Positions 27,755 through 28,740 of a stretch of DNA of 28,740 nt are shown in pieces (within the stretch, counting starts at the first letter, position 1; each line of letters starts with the position of its first letter). A program made the position numbers and the translations under genes. Source of the DNA: Seminavis robusta (taxonomy: Eukaryota > Bacillariophyta > Bacillariophyceae > Naviculales > Naviculaceae). The notes under the pieces are model-generated. The model did no database searches. It was not told the origin of the DNA and was given only the letters and a program-made list of their open reading frames with translations. The DNA is taken from positions 1 to 28,740 of the forward strand of contig CAICTM010001460.1 of NCBI GenBank assembly GCA_903772945.1, written 5' to 3'.

Positions 27755-28740
27755 TCAAACAAGGGGTGGATGCCCCATGATGAAAGCCCTGTGCTCATGA
27801 AAGAGTCTGCCCTGAAGGGGCTTCGTGAAAAAATCTCCACGCATCTCCAAAGTTGGGCAATATACAACCCTAAGGTTGCCTTTTCCAATCTGGTCGTGAA
27901 TAAAAAAGAAACGGATGTTAATGGCCCGAGTCCTCTTGCCCGAGCTGCCCTTGCCGTTCTCTGCGATAATGATTGTGCTCTTGTTGTCCTGCATGAGAAC
28001 GTTGTCCTTGACAACGATCCCCTGCTCTTCAAGGAACAACTTGGCCCACAACATTGGAGACATGACGTCGTCTGCACCAATCAGCTCCGCTTCAGTGCTG
28101 CTTCTTGAGTTGAGCTTCTGTTTCGCGGATACAGAAAGCACCGCTCCTCTTCCAAAGGACATGACTCCTCCTGTATGGGAACGGTAATCAGGATGGACTG
28201 CAAATGATGCATCCACCCACCAAGTGATGACACGGATATCATCAACGTGGAGTATCAACTTGTCCTCCACTGTTTGGTCCAGGAACTTCAATCCTTGAAT
28301 CAACTTGCCCCAGTCATCAACTGTGGGATTCCTCACACGTGTACAGAGAACAATTGTCAGTGTTTGGACATCTGGTCTTGCTCTCTTGCACGCGAACAAC
28401 AGCTTGGCTGCGTTGGTGTGATAGATTTCTCTGGTCTTGTCGTCCAAAGCAGCTCCATCACCAGAACTGAATAAATCGGCAGGTGCCGCGCTGGACACCT
28501 TCTTCATTTGCTCGAAGTCCACCGGGAACTCCAAGATCATCTTCTTAAGATAGTCAATCATGTCAATGACTACCTTGCCTGGATCGGAAAAGTCCACCGT
28601 CATCCCCAAGTAGTCATGCTTGGGACCACGGGTTGCCTTGACGGCTCCATAGGTTCCATACCTGCCATTGAACCATTCCAAAGTCCGGTCATTCACCAAC
28701 TTCATTCTGTGGCTTGACATCAAATCGTCAACATGGAATC
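27755..28740 (-). pseudogene. Copia pol 3' end: RT end and RNase H, runs off window
   Basis: The frame is open from the window edge to its stop at 27755, so this part could still be functional, though the rest is unseen. It begins with F-H-V-D-D-L-M-S-S-H, the end of copia RT, then Y-G and H-D-Y-L-G-M-T-V-D-F. RNase H follows with W-W-V-D-A-S-F-A-V-H (first Asp), S-T-E-A-E-L (Glu) and Q-D-N-K-S-T (second Asp), ending K-P-L-Q-G and F-I-M-G-H-P-P. All three catalytic residues are present. Fifty-six bases after the stop begins the LTR at 27698. It is a diverged relative of the copy at 6665-7703; it is marked pseudogene only because it is partial here. Confidence 0.85.

Overview
The window is a eukaryotic transposable-element graveyard with no host gene that I can support. 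The copia-type polyproteins resemble those of diatoms and related algae: a long Gag without a plant-type layout, retropepsin sites reading D-S-C, and an integrase tail carrying a chromo-like segment. The Ty3/gypsy and Mutator-type genes also fit a stramenopile alga, most likely a diatom. That assignment is an inference from family resemblance, not a measured result.

Layout. (1) 1-5135 holds a Mutator-type DNA transposon region: a nearly complete transposase gene with one frameshift (2211-4753, minus), a truncated copy of its 3' end (122-703, minus), and between them a 1.35-kb imperfect palindrome (731-2082). A 32-bp inverted repeat beginning with TTAA lies at the palindrome centre (1397) and at 5135. 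(2) 5415-13140 (minus) is one decayed copia element, called M here: protease, integrase and reverse transcriptase from 13140 down to 10483, then RT end plus RNase H from 7703 down to 6665. A 2.78-kb non-coding insertion (7704-10482), bounded by a perfect 15-bp duplication, splits the RT. An unrecognised reading frame (5415-6664) follows the RNase H stop in the same frame. (3) 13160-13925 and 24313-25400 carry an AT-rich repeat made of roughly 350-bp monomers, in opposite orientations. (4) 13974-24312 (plus) is a second copia element, P: leader, gag, protease, integrase with chromo-like tail and the start of RT. (5) Inside the first codons of P gag sits a complete but dead Ty3/gypsy element (14633-19004) with two LTRs of 419 and 426 bp and a 4-bp duplication CAAG; removing it and one duplication restores the P gag frame exactly. 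(6) 25400-28740 (minus) is a copia gag, an LTR with TGTT/AACA ends (27295-27698), and the RNase H end of a further copia pol running off the window.

Order of events (inference). The gag at 25400-27122 and the protease at 13140 lie on the same strand and are both cut off next to the AT-rich repeat, so the simplest reading is that element M was opened by the block carrying the repeats and P, and P was opened later by the gypsy element. M was separately hit by the 2.78-kb insertion. This gives at least three nested layers. Nearly all coding frames carry in-frame stops or frameshifts; the Mutator transposase is the least damaged and keeps its DDE residues.
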